Of a DNA stretch of 64,000 nucleotides, positions 1-9,007 are shown one piece after another. Below the pieces are notes generated by a model, which was given only the letters and a program-made list of their open reading frames with translations, ran no database searches and was not told the DNA's origin. Every line of letters begins with the position of its first letter. Position 1 is the first letter of the stretch. The stretch comes from Gemmata massiliana (GTDB lineage: Bacteria; Planctomycetota; Planctomycetia; Gemmatales; Gemmataceae): assembly GCF_901538265.1 (NCBI RefSeq), contig NZ_LR593886.1, forward strand, positions 5,601,738 through 5,665,737, given 5' to 3'. The position numbers and the translations under genes were made by a program.

Positions 1-2
1 TC

Positions 3-3000
3 CCCAGCGAGCGCGTGCTCAAAGAGGGTGGGTACGAGGGTGGCGGGGCGATGATCTACTACGACCTGCCGGCCGCATTCGCGCCAGGGTTGGAGGACAA
101 GATCGTCGGCGCGGTAAAGGAGCAAATCGGAAAAACGTTCGTGGCGAAATTCGATCCGAAGAAGACCGGCGACACGAAGCCGCTCTCACCCCAGCAGTCG
201 CGCTCACTCATCAAAACGAAGCCCGGGCTGAAGGTCGAACTCGTGGCCGCGGAACCGCTCGTTGCGGACCCGGTGGCGATCGCGTTCGGGCCGGACGGCA
301 AACTGTGGGCGGCAGAGATGGCCGACTACCCGAGCGGTAAGGGGCCGCTCGAACCGGGCGGGCGCATCGTGTTCCTCGAAGACACGAACGGCGACGGGAT
401 CTTCGACAAGAGCACGGTTTTCCTCGACAACCTCCCGCTCCCCACGGGCGTGCTCCCCTGGCGCAAGGGCGTGCTCGTCTGCGCCGCGCCCGACATCCTG
501 TTCGCGGAAGACACAGACGGCGATGGCAAGGCCGACAAGGTGACGAAGCTCTACAGCGGGTTCGGCACCGAGAACCAACAGGGGCGCGTGAACAGTCTCC
601 AGTACGGACTCGACGGCTGGGTATACGGTTCGTGTGGTCTTTTCGGCGGCAACATTACCTGCGGGCTGACGAAAAAGGTGGTCGCGCTCGGCGACCGCGA
701 TTTCCGCATCCGCCCGGACACGGGGGAACTCGAACCCGCGACCGGGCGCACGCAGCAGGGGCGCGTCCGGGACGACCGCGGGAACTGGTTCGGCTGCGAC
801 AACAGCACACTGATCCGGCACTACGTTCTCGACGACCACTACCTGCGCCGGAACCCGTTCGTCAGTTACCCGAACGCGATGGTGAACGTCGCCCCCACGA
901 ACAAACTGTTCTCGCTGAACTCGAACGCCCAGCGGTTCGCACTGTCCGGCCCACCGAACACGATCACCGCGGCGTGCGGCCTCGGCATTTACCGCGACAC
1001 CCTCTTGGGCCTGGAGTATTACGGCAACTCCTTCACGTGCGAACCGGTCAACCTCCTCGTCACGCGCCGCGTCCTCAAGCCGAACGGTTCCACGTTCGTC
1101 GGCGAACGCGCCAAAGACGAAACCGATAGCGAGTTCCTCGCCTCAACGGACGGCTGGTTCCGACCGGTTCACATCACGACCGGGCCGAACGGCTGCTTGT
1201 ATGTCGCAGACATGTACCGCTACCTGATCGAGCACCCGCGCTGGATTCCGCCCGCGGACCTCGCCCAGATCGACACCCGCGCCGGTGCAGGTTTGGGACG
1301 CATTTATCGCATCGCACCAGAAAAGGGTTCCCCGCGCCCCTGGGTTCGGCTCGACAAGCTCGACACCGCGGGGCTGGTCGCCGCCCTCGACGGCCCGAAC
1401 GGGTGGCAGCGCGACATGGCAATGATGATGCTCATTTGGAAGGACGATGCGAAGGCGAAAGAACCACTGGAGAAGACGGTTCGCGAATCGAAAAACGGTC
1501 TCGCTCGAATGCAGGCGCTCTGCACGCTCGACACGTTGGGAGGTCTGAAACAGGAATTACTGGTAACCGCACTCGGAGATTCAGACCCAGTCGTTCAGCA
1601 GCACAGCATACGCCTCGGGAAGAACCTCTATGCGAACAAAGACCGCCTCCGAACGCGGCTCGCGGAAGTAATCCTCACCGCGGACGCGAGCACGCAACTT
1701 CAAGTCGCGCTCTCCGTGGACGACCCGCACATTCTCGAACTCCTTCTACAACGTGCGTCCTCTGATCCGTTCTTGCGCGCGGCCGTGGTGAGCAACCTGA
1801 ATAAAGACAATCTCACTGCCTTCGCGCGAATGAAAGTGCTCTCGTCCCCCCAACTCGTGCGCGACCTCTTTGCCACGGCTGCGGGCCTCGACAACGGATC
1901 AGTGCTCCCGCAACTGCTCGAAACCGCTGCGAAGCCCAAGGGGGGCATGTTTGAATCGTGGCAGTTGGCAGCCACCGTTGGCGCGCTCGAGTCCCTGGAG
2001 CGACAGGGGAAGACCTGGGGCAAACTCGATCCGGAACTTCGGAAATTCATAGACCCGGTGATCGTTTTCGCGCGAAAGGTCATTGAGAAAGACGACGCGA
2101 GCGAAGCCGACTTGCTCGCCGCGCTGCCGCTCCTCGGCCACGACCCGGCCACACGTGTAGACGATCTGAAGCGCCTCGCCGAGTTGCTCGCTGCGACACG
2201 CCCCGCCGCGGTGCAGTCGGCGACCGTTACTGCGCTCACGCGCAAGTCGGACGCCTCCACGCCCGCCACACTCATAGGGGCGTGGAAGAGCGCGACACCC
2301 ACCTTGCGCACCCGCATACTCGATGCGCTCCTCAGCCGCCCCGCATGGCACCCGGAACTGCTCAGTGCCATCGAGAAGGGCACGGTGCTCGCCGGGCAGA
2401 TCGATGCGAGCCGCCGGCAGCAACTCGCCGATTCGCCGAACGCCGCGGTCCGCTCGCGTGCGGAGAAACTGTTCGCGGGTAGCACCAACGCCGATCGGCA
2501 GAAGATCATCGACGATTACAAATCGACGCTCGCGCTGAAGGGCGACAAGACTCGCGGAAAGGCCGTGTTCGCGAAATCGTGTTCCGCGTGCCACGTGCTC
2601 GAAGGCGTCGGGAGCGCGGTCGGCCCGGACCTCGCCGCGCTCGCGAACAAGTCGCCGCTGTACCTGCTTTCCGAGATCCTCGACCCCAACCGCAACCTCG
2701 ATTCGCGCTACTCCGAATACAAGGCGGTGACGAAGGATGATCGCACGGTGAGCGGCATTCTCGCGGTCGAAACGGCCACGAGTGTGACGCTCCGCGGCCA
2801 GCAAGCCAAAGAAGAAGTGATCCTCCGGTCCGAAATTCAGGAGCTGCGCGGCACCTCGAAATCGCTCATGCCCGAGGGGTTGGAAAAGGACGTCGCGAAA
2901 CAAGACATGGCGGACCTGATCGCGTACCTGACCGCGAACGAGCCACCGCACAAGGCATTCGCGGGCAACGCCCCGGCCGAAATTACCGTCGCCGACAACG

Positions 3001-4235
3001 CCCTGACACTTCCGGCGACAAAGTGTTTCGTGTATGGCGACGCGATCGTCTTCGAGCCGGATTTCCAGAACATCGGGTACTGGAACCGCGACGCCGACTT
3101 CGTCGCATGGAAGGTGAAAGTCGACAAGGCGCGCGAGTTCGACGTGTACCTCGATTACGCCTGCGCGAACGACGCCGCCGGCAACCTCTTCGCGGTTGAT
3201 GGCACGGAACCAGCCCTGCGCGGGAAGATCGCGGCCACAGGCGGCTGGGACCAGTATGCCCTTGTGAAACTCGGCACGATCAAACTCCCCGCCGGCGCCG
3301 GGCGCATCACCTTCCGCGCCGACGCGACCGTAAAGAACGCGCTGCTCGACCTGCGCACACTGTATCTCGTTCCCCCCGGAGCAAAGCCGAAGGTCGCCGA
3401 TGCAAGTGACAAACCACTGTCACCGACAGAACTCGCGGCACTCATCCTCGACGACGCGACACCACGCGACCGGCGAGAAACGCTAGTGAAACAAGCAATT
3501 CCGCTCGCACCGGATGTAGTTCGGGCAATGGTCGCAAACCTTCCTGCGAACGACGCGAAGGAGGAGTACCGCCGAATCCCGTGGGTGTGGCGCGTGGCCA
3601 TCGGTGCGGGCCGCGCCAACGACGCCAAGGTGCTCACGGGCCTACTCGATGTCTCCTTTCCCAAGAAGGGCGAGGCTCTGCGCGACTGGCAAGCCGTCGT
3701 TCTCGGCGGCGGGGTAATTAACGGGCTGAGCCTCGAAGAAAAATGGCCCGCCGCACGGCTCGCGGAGCTAATCCGCTCCGATACGGAACTGGCAACCCGC
3801 TGGGCCGAGTGTCTGGAACTGTCGCACGCGATGGCCGACGACGAAAAAGTCCCCACCGGTTCGCGGTACGATGCGCTCCGCGTCGTCGCCCTCGACGAGT
3901 GGAAGGCGGCCGAACCGCGGCTAAGCAAATACCTCGCGAAATCAGCTCACGCAGAGCTTCAGCAAGGTGCGGTGAGCGGACTGGTGGACGTTGACCGCGC
4001 TGAGGCCACCGCCCTTCTGGTCCGCGCGTTACCCAATCTGACGGCCGGGAACCGCAAACTGGCGATCGCCGGCTTGCTCCGCACGCCCGCTCGCGCAACG
4101 GCCCTTCTCGACGCGATCGAAAAGGGAACCGCGAAGCCAGAGTGGGTCGAGAAGGAGCACCGCGCGGTGCTTCTTGAACACCCGGACCAGGCTATTCGCA
4201 CCCGCGCCGCAAAGCTCGTCAGCGACGGACGTTAA
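3..4235 (+). CDS. Ceramidase-tail / PVC-type haem-binding CxxCH fusion protein (5' truncated by window)
   Basis: The reading frame is open to the window edge, so the N-terminus is missing; 1410 residues are visible. The first ~40 residues look like the end of a neutral/alkaline ceramidase-like domain. They are followed by a PVC-type membrane-bound dehydrogenase (beta-propeller) domain, with the typical GLKVELVAAEPL opening and repeated DTNGDG/DTDGDG calcium-type loops. A helical HEAT-like stretch lies in the middle. A cytochrome c-type CSACH motif begins near visible residue 860, and a further all-helical tail of about 400 residues follows. The family is secreted and abundant in planctomycetes; its substrate is unknown. 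It converges on the glycosyltransferase gene with only 2 bases between stops. The domain assignment is by family resemblance and the ceramidase link is inferred from the short visible piece. Confidence 0.85.
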   Translation, partial: PSERVLKEGGYEGGGAMIYYDLPAAFAPGLEDKIVGAVKEQIGKTFVAKFDPKKTGDTKPLSPQQSRSLIKTKPGLKVELVAAEPLVADPVAIAFGPDGKLWAAEMADYPSGKGPLEPGGRIVFLEDTNGDGIFDKSTVFLDNLPLPTGVLPWRKGVLVCAAPDILFAEDTDGDGKADKVTKLYSGFGTENQQGRVNSLQYGLDGWVYGSCGLFGGNITCGLTKKVVALGDRDFRIRPDTGELEPATGRTQQGRVRDDRGNWFGCDNSTLIRHYVLDDHYLRRNPFVSYPNAMVNVAPTNKLFSLNSNAQRFALSGPPNTITAACGLGIYRDTLLGLEYYGNSFTCEPVNLLVTRRVLKPNGSTFVGERAKDETDSEFLASTDGWFRPVHITTGPNGCLYVADMYRYLIEHPRWIPPADLAQIDTRAGAGLGRIYRIAPEKGSPRPWVRLDKLDTAGLVAALDGPNGWQRDMAMMMLIWKDDAKAKEPLEKTVRESKNGLARMQALCTLDTLGGLKQELLVTALGDSDPVVQQHSIRLGKNLYANKDRLRTRLAEVILTADASTQLQVALSVDDPHILELLLQRASSDPFLRAAVVSNLNKDNLTAFARMKVLSSPQLVRDLFATAAGLDNGSVLPQLLETAAKPKGGMFESWQLAATVGALESLERQGKTWGKLDPELRKFIDPVIVFARKVIEKDDASEADLLAALPLLGHDPATRVDDLKRLAELLAATRPAAVQSATVTALTRKSDASTPATLIGAWKSATPTLRTRILDALLSRPAWHPELLSAIEKGTVLAGQIDASRRQQLADSPNAAVRSRAEKLFAGSTNADRQKIIDDYKSTLALKGDKTRGKAVFAKSCSACHVLEGVGSAVGPDLAALANKSPLYLLSEILDPNRNLDSRYSEYKAVTKDDRTVSGILAVETATSVTLRGQQAKEEVILRSEIQELRGTSKSLMPEGLEKDVAKQDMADLIAYLTANEPPHKAFAGNAPAEITVADNALTLPATKCFVYGDAIVFEPDFQNIGYWNRDADFVAWKVKVDKAREFDVYLDYACANDAAGNLFAVDGTEPALRGKIAATGGWDQYALVKLGTIKLPAGAGRITFRADATVKNALLDLRTLYLVPPGAKPKVADASDKPLSPTELAALILDDATPRDRRETLVKQAIPLAPDVVRAMVANLPANDAKEEYRRIPWVWRVAIGAGRANDAKVLTGLLDVSFPKKGEALRDWQAVVLGGGVINGLSLEEKWPAARLAELIRSDTELATRWAECLELSHAMADDEKVPTGSRYDALRVVALDEWKAAEPRLSKYLAKSAHAELQQGAVSGLVDVDRAEATALLVRALPNLTAGNRKLAIAGLLRTPARATALLDAIEKGTAKPEWVEKEHRAVLLEHPDQAIRTRAAKLVSDGR

Positions 4236-4237
4236 CG

Positions 4238-5464
4238 TTACTGTTTGTATTCAGCCCCGACCCCGCGGAGCACTTCGTAAATCTGCGCCGCATAGCCTTC
4301 CGTCGAATGGCGCTGGCGCGCGGTGTGCCAGCCCGCATCGCCGTGTTCTCGGGCCAGTTCCGGCGCTTCGACGTAGCGGGCCATGCACTCGGCCAGCGCG
4401 TCCGCATCGCCGCGGTACAAGAGACCGGTACGGTTCGGATCGATGAGTTCGCTGGTGCCCCCACTGTCGTAGCCGATCACCGGGCGGCACGCGGACATCG
4501 CCTCCGCGGTCACTCGGCCCATCGCTTCGTTCCGCGAGCACATCAGCGCACAATCGGCGGCCAGGAACGCCCGTTCCGGATCGGGCACGAACCCCCAGAA
4601 CTCGATCCGGCTCGCAGCGACCAGATCGCTCGCGAGCGCGCGGCAGTGATCGAAGTAGCTCTGGTCACCAGTCCCGCCCGCACCGCCCACGAGGAGCAAT
4701 CGCGTATCGGGGAAATGACTCGCAATCTGGCTGAAGGCCCGGATCGCGATCGCTTGTCCCTTACTCTCGCGGAACCGGCCCACGAGCACGAACGTAAATA
4801 GCTGACTCCGGGTTCGTGCGGCCTCTGCCACTCGTCGGCGCGCGTCGAAGACCGCTTCTTCGGCCACGCCGTTGTAGATCACGTGTGAGTTCTTCAGGCG
4901 CGTCTTGCGCAGTGTGGCCCGTTGTAGCGCCTTGGACACAAAGATCGTGGCGTCCGCGGTCCGCAGTCCGAGCCGGAACATGCGCGACCCGAAGTCGGGC
5001 CACAGGTCGTAATCCCGGTTGCCGAACTCGCGGATGTGCCAAACGTGCGGCAGCCCGAGTTCCGTTGCGACCATCGCCCCGATCGCGAACACGGACGAGT
5101 TGGAGTAGATCAGGTCCGTGTTCCAGCGGCTCATCTGAGCGGCAATCGGGCGCAGGTTCTTCGCGTTTCGGTAGATCCGAGTCGCGGCGTCCTGCGGCGT
5201 GCGGTTGGTGGAGACCCACCACTCGAACGGGAGCACTGCGGTCGGCACGCCGAGCCGGGACAGCGCGTCCAGCAGGTCGCCCCGATCGGGGCAGATCACG
5301 TGCGCCCGAACCCCGTACTTACTGAGTCCTTCAATGAGGTTCACCAGCGACCAGTTGGCGCCGTACAGCTCCGTGTAGTGCGTGATGAATGTGATGCGCG
5401 GCCCGTGAGCGGGTGCGAAGCCCGCGCCGCCCAGGTCCGGGGTCGATGGCACGTTGATCATCAT
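4238..5464 (-). CDS. GT4-family glycosyltransferase
   Basis: The 408-residue protein has two Rossmann halves in the GT-B style. The N-terminal acceptor half opens with ITFITHYTELYGANWS. The C-terminal donor half holds FVLVGRFRESKGQ (near 225-237), the usual nucleotide-sugar domain start, and an E-x7-E pair at E313/E321 in NEAMGRVTAEAM, typical of retaining GT4 enzymes. It should transfer a sugar from a nucleotide-sugar donor to a glycan or lipid at the cytoplasmic membrane; the acceptor cannot be told. It stands alone on the minus strand, convergent with the cytochrome fusion gene. The region 250-350 bases upstream carries GCTAACATT repeats also seen upstream of the gene at 49256-50455. Confidence 0.88.
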   Translation of the reverse strand: MMINVPSTPDLGGAGFAPAHGPRITFITHYTELYGANWSLVNLIEGLSKYGVRAHVICPDRGDLLDALSRLGVPTAVLPFEWWVSTNRTPQDAATRIYRNAKNLRPIAAQMSRWNTDLIYSNSSVFAIGAMVATELGLPHVWHIREFGNRDYDLWPDFGSRMFRLGLRTADATIFVSKALQRATLRKTRLKNSHVIYNGVAEEAVFDARRRVAEAARTRSQLFTFVLVGRFRESKGQAIAIRAFSQIASHFPDTRLLLVGGAGGTGDQSYFDHCRALASDLVAASRIEFWGFVPDPERAFLAADCALMCSRNEAMGRVTAEAMSACRPVIGYDSGGTSELIDPNRTGLLYRGDADALAECMARYVEAPELAREHGDAGWHTARQRHSTEGYAAQIYEVLRGVGAEYKQ

Positions 5465-5969
5465 ATCGGTCGTCCGGATTGTAACGCTTCGAGGCGGTCC
5501 GCGCGAGTCACTACGACAACGCAGCTATGTCCCGCACGGTTCGACCGTTGCGGTGCAACCCGATCGCGAACGAAACGCCCCTCTCATCAACAATACGAAC
5601 ACGGGTTTGATGGGATACCTACGGTTCCGCGATCAGAGTTGAGGTACTTCGTGTTCCAGCCTGATCCGTCCACACGAGATCGTCGCCCCGGTACAACCTA
5701 CGCTCCACCTCGCAAGCTAACATTTGCTAACACTTTGGCCTCGCCTGCCGGAAAAGTGCGAAAATCACCGACAAAAATGCAATTCATCGCGGAAGACGGC
5801 TAACATTCACGCCCCCCGGATGGCTTTTCTGTTACACGAATCGAACTACCATCAGCACACTACGCCCGATCCAGGCATTCTACACCCATCAAGCCAGGTC
5901 AATCAACACCACTAGTGAAAATATTACCACATATATTTCGACTGTGCGTCTGCCCTCCTCTTCCGCCGC
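5465..5969. other. Gene-free stretch with lower GC
   Basis: No convincing coding frame is seen on either strand. The stretch is richer in A/T than its surroundings, especially after position 5700, and contains the GCTAACATT repeats listed separately. It probably holds the promoter of the glycosyltransferase gene (minus strand) and the downstream region of the minus-strand gene whose stop is at 5970. No rho-independent terminator was recognised. Confidence 0.5.
5716..5807. repeat. GCTAACATT direct repeats
   Basis: The sequence GCTAACATTTGCTAACA occupies 5716-5732, and a third GCTAACATT copy lies at 799-807 of the same kilobase (5799-5807). The first two copies repeat with a 10-base period, about one helical turn. 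The same 17-base string occurs at 50556-50572. Copies sit upstream of minus-strand genes in both places, so a regulatory site is possible; the function is inferred. Confidence 0.5.
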
Positions 5970-6659
5970 CTATTCCTTCCCCAACACCACATCCACGACC
6001 CAGCACCCGCGCACGTGCGGCGTGTTGGCATCGCGGCAGTGGTCCAACATATCGGCATTGTCACAGCCCGCGTCCTGGAGCGCGTCGGCCAAGATCGGCA
6101 TCGCGCTGAACTCGCGCGACTCGTACATCTGCGCCGCCAGCGCGACGGTAGTGGCGGTGCGCCAATCGGGGGAGAATGACATGGTGCGGAAGGGCTTCCC
6201 GAAGATGTCGCGTAAGAGTGGCGCTTGGAACCTCGATTCCGGTGAGCCAGCTAGTTCGTCCACCTCGGGTCGGCGCGAAAAATTGGATAGGGCAATGTTC
6301 GCGTTCACGGAGGACCAGAATGCGGCTTCGGGTGCGTCGTCGTGAATTGCACAAAAGAATGCGAGACAATCAGCCGTGGGTGCTTCGAGCGTTTGGTCAA
6401 TAATGTCGTTCTGACTACTCGACACCCACAGAAGTGCGTCAGACCATTCTGCTGCGTTGCTGACCTCATCTGCTCTTCGTTCGAGCACTGCTACGTAAGA
6501 AACTGCATTCTCTAACTCCAGAGACTCACCACATTTTTGCTGCACCCAGCGGCAACAAATCGTGGTGAACAGCCTCAACTTGCGATCGCTTGCCCGATCA
6601 GACAATGCCCGCAACATTGCTGGAGGGTTTTCGCATACCAGCCACTCCGCTTCGGTCAT
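5970..6659 (-). CDS. Gemmataceae-type hypothetical protein (MTEAEW / LPILADAL family)
   Basis: This is a 229-residue soluble protein beginning MTEAEWL. A purine-rich GGAGGGG ribosome site precedes the ATG. It has the layout of a family repeated many times in Gemmata-like genomes: an N-terminal helical block with paired cysteines and tryptophan (TTICCRWVQQK), then LLRDIFGKPFR with a tryptophan-rich segment, and a C-terminal MPILADALQDAGCDNADMLDH motif followed by VRGCWVVDVVLGKE. No enzyme motif, signal peptide or membrane segment is visible. The function is unknown. A partial relative with the same C-terminal motif lies at 13240-13761. The gene is followed by a low-GC gap and preceded by a palindromic repeat region. 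Confidence 0.75.
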   Translation of the reverse strand: MTEAEWLVCENPPAMLRALSDRASDRKLRLFTTICCRWVQQKCGESLELENAVSYVAVLERRADEVSNAAEWSDALLWVSSSQNDIIDQTLEAPTADCLAFFCAIHDDAPEAAFWSSVNANIALSNFSRRPEVDELAGSPESRFQAPLLRDIFGKPFRTMSFSPDWRTATTVALAAQMYESREFSAMPILADALQDAGCDNADMLDHCRDANTPHVRGCWVVDVVLGKE

Positions 6660-7212
6660 CTCGTTCCCCTCCCGATCTCAGCATGACCGATTCCGTGCGG
6701 GTCGCAAGCACAGAGCGCACAGGGCTTCCGCCCTGTGCTACGCCAGACGGCCCCTACCGGGGCGAAGGCAACTGCCCCAATGCCTTTCACGCCGCGGAGC
6801 GGCTGGCGTTCGTAGCACAGGGCGGAAGCCCTGTGCGTCTTTTCCTCTGCACGCACGATCTCAATCCACCCCAGCAAAAAAATATTTCGCACACCGGATT
6901 AGTGATAATTACTCAAGAATGCTGGAAAACGAGCCGAAAATAAACTTGACAATAGCGATGGATATTGAAATATTAAGTCCTCACAGGGGCATCGATCTCC
7001 TCAATCGAGCCCCCTGGCAGGAAACGCGGTTCGGAATCAGGGAGTAGTTTCCCGACCCGGAATGTGGCTCCTGGGACTGTCGATCACGTCTCTCTCCGTT
7101 CGTTATTTCGTTCCTTCTGGCCGAAGCGTGGCGCTTCGTTCGGGAGTACCAAACAACCGTGCGTGCGAATTCAATTCGCAGACGACGAGTTGTCGCGAAA
7201 CGGAGTCCGTCA
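6660..7212. other. Gene-free stretch with palindromic repeat
   Basis: This gap separates a minus-strand hypothetical gene from the forward DUF1559 cluster. It contains the paired palindrome listed separately (6716-6837) and a low-GC block at about 6880-6990. No gene is supported. The segment 7159-7212 can be read as an N-terminal extension of the DUF1559 protein, but it lacks a ribosome site. Confidence 0.5.
6716..6837. repeat. Paired REP/MITE-like palindrome
   Basis: Two 27-base arms at 6716-6742 and 6811-6837 are exact reverse complements. Each arm is itself a hairpin, with CACAGGGC and GCCCTGTG around a four-base TTCC loop. The interior also has smaller complementary pieces (CCCCTACCGGGG). 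The whole unit of about 122 bases has no coding capacity and looks like a non-autonomous repetitive palindrome. A second, differently sequenced palindrome with a related AGCCCC/GGGGCG edge is at 41933-41988. Confidence 0.75.
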
Positions 7213-8130
7213 GTGAAACGTAATGCTCTTCCGCGTGGGTTCACGCTGATCGAATTGTTGGTCGTAATTGCCATCATCGCGATCCTTATCGGATTGCTCC
7301 TCCCGGCCGTGCAGAAGGTGCGCGAGGCCGCGGCGCGGCTCCAGTGCCAGAACAATTTGAAGCAGATCGGGCTGGCCGCGCACAACTTCCACGACTCGTA
7401 CCAGTTCCTTCCTCCGGCGTTCATCGGGGACAACTCCGAGAAGCTGGACGGGTGGGCGACGTGGGGCGCGCTCCTGCTGCCGTACATCGAACAAACCGCC
7501 CAGTACAACCTGTGGGACATCCGCTACGTCGCGTCCGAGCAACCGCTCGCGGCCGTTCAAACCCAGGTCAAGATCTACCTGTGCCCGTCGCGCCCGACGG
7601 CGGTTCCCAGCGTGAGCGACTTCCGCCCCGAAGGGGCCGCACTGACGGACTACGCCGCGAGCTTCGGCACGCACGCCGCGTACACCTCGTCCACCGGGGC
7701 CATCATCCCGAACGTGCCCTACGTCGCGACCGATTCGGCCGGTCGCGTGTACGTCACCAAATGGTCGAGCCAGACCAACTTCGGCAGCGTCACCGACGGC
7801 ACGAGCAACACCACGATGTTCGGGGAGAAGTCGATCCGCCCGAACTCACTGCGCGGGAAGAACGAGGACCGGAGCGTGTTCGGCGGGAACCGCAACAACA
7901 CGCGCCGGATGATGGGTGTCAGCAGCGTGAACGGCGACGTCCGCCCGCTCCTGCCGCCCGATAACCAGAACCTGCCCTTCGCCAACAGCAGCTTTGGTGG
8001 ACCGCACCCGGGCGTTGCCAACTTCGTGTTCGTGGACGGGAGCGTCCGGTCGCTGCGGACCAGCACCCCCGTGGACGTGCTCACCGCACTCGTGACGCGA
8101 GCGAGCGGCGAAGTGGTCCCGAACTACTAA
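7213..8130 (+). CDS. DUF1559 prepilin-like (type II pseudopilin) protein
   Basis: The 305-residue protein starts with a short basic leader, then [20 protein letters not shown], the type IV prepilin/pseudopilin cleavage and membrane helix with the +5 glutamate. [28 protein letters not shown] and the C-terminal [18 protein letters not shown] signature then mark DUF1559. A GTG at 7213 is chosen over the earlier GTG at 7159 because GGAG lies 7 bases upstream and the leader then has normal length. The family is hugely expanded in planctomycetes and thought to be exported through a type II/IV-pilus-like system. A small lipoprotein gene follows 23 bases later, the standard partner. Confidence 0.93.
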   Translation: MKRNALPRGFTLIELLVVIAIIAILIGLLLPAVQKVREAAARLQCQNNLKQIGLAAHNFHDSYQFLPPAFIGDNSEKLDGWATWGALLLPYIEQTAQYNLWDIRYVASEQPLAAVQTQVKIYLCPSRPTAVPSVSDFRPEGAALTDYAASFGTHAAYTSSTGAIIPNVPYVATDSAGRVYVTKWSSQTNFGSVTDGTSNTTMFGEKSIRPNSLRGKNEDRSVFGGNRNNTRRMMGVSSVNGDVRPLLPPDNQNLPFANSSFGGPHPGVANFVFVDGSVRSLRTSTPVDVLTALVTRASGEVVPNY

Positions 8131-8153
8131 CCGCGGCCGCGCAGGAGATTCCC

Positions 8154-8573
8154 ATGAAGACGCACCGGATCATAGCCGCGGCGCTCGGACTATTCGTGCT
8201 CGCCGGGTGCAGCGGCAACTCGCCGAAGACGTACTCGGTGAGTGGGAAAGTGGCTCTTGTCGGCGGGGACACCCAGAAACTGGCCGGGCACCACATCGAG
8301 GTCGCCCTCGCCACCGACCCGACCGTGCGGGCCGCGGGTGTCATCGGACCGGACGGCACGTTTTCGCTGGAAACGCTGCACGCCGGGGCGGTCCTCAAGG
8401 GTGTGAAAGAGGGCCAGTACCAAGTGCGCATCCTCCCAGCGGATGAGGACGACAACGGCACGAAGCTGAAGAAGCCGCCGATCGCGGCCAAGCACTTCAA
8501 GTTCGAGTCGTCCGGCCTGTCGCTACAAGTGCCGACGACCGGCGACGTGAACCTGGAACTGTCCCCGCGCTAA
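8154..8573 (+). CDS. Small lipoprotein, carboxypeptidase-regulatory-like fold
   Basis: This is a 139-residue precursor with a lipoprotein signal: a basic start, a hydrophobic core and the lipobox LAGC with Cys19. The mature part opens with YSVSGKVALVGG and contains VIGPDGTFSLETL and GQYQVRILPADE, the pattern of the beta-sandwich domain that accompanies DUF1559 genes in Gemmata. It should be anchored to a membrane facing the periplasm. It lies directly downstream of the DUF1559 gene in the same orientation and probably shares its transcript. Its biochemical role is not known. Confidence 0.85.
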   Translation: MKTHRIIAAALGLFVLAGCSGNSPKTYSVSGKVALVGGDTQKLAGHHIEVALATDPTVRAAGVIGPDGTFSLETLHAGAVLKGVKEGQYQVRILPADEDDNGTKLKKPPIAAKHFKFESSGLSLQVPTTGDVNLELSPR

Positions 8574-8621
8574 CGCACCAACGATCCACCAACGAACACG
8601 CACGTAATTCGGGAGCGACCC

Positions 8622-8957
8622 GTGATTCAGGTGACCTGGCAGGACGAAGTGCTGGACGTGACCCGCCTCGTTTTCGGGGACGATTGCCCGTTCCGCGCGA
8701 CCCTCGATCGCATCGCGGCCCGGTTCGCCCTGAACGTGGCCGACGACCGCACGAACCCCTGCCCGGGCGACTTCTGGATCGGGTGTCACCCGCGTGCTGG
8801 TTGGGGGACGGCCGACGCGAACCTCATCGGGTGGGCAGGACTCGTCGACGTACCGCAAGCCGTCAGCGCCCTGCGCCGGGCGACAGCAGAACTCACCCCG
8901 GCCGGTTCGAGCGTGCTCGCGGCCCCCAGATTCGGGTTTGCTGTGGCCTTCGGATGA
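8622..8957 (+). CDS. Small hypothetical protein
   Basis: This 111-residue protein starts at a GTG with GGGAG 7 bases before it. It opens MIQVTWQDEVLDVTRLVFGDDCPF and has no signal peptide, membrane segment or recognised motif. Codon use matches the neighbours. It is 48 bases after the lipoprotein gene and 50 before the cytochrome-domain gene, all in one direction, so it may be part of one transcript. No function can be assigned. Confidence 0.6.
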   Translation: MIQVTWQDEVLDVTRLVFGDDCPFRATLDRIAARFALNVADDRTNPCPGDFWIGCHPRAGWGTADANLIGWAGLVDVPQAVSALRRATAELTPAGSSVLAAPRFGFAVAFG

Positions 8958-9007
8958 TGCCAACGAAACAAGCCGACTATCAACAATAACCGCCATCGGA
9001 TTCGCAC

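Noticed and set aside
7159-7212. N-terminal extension of the first DUF1559 protein
   Set aside because: The GTG at 7213 has a GGAG site and gives the normal prepilin leader; the upstream GTG has none.
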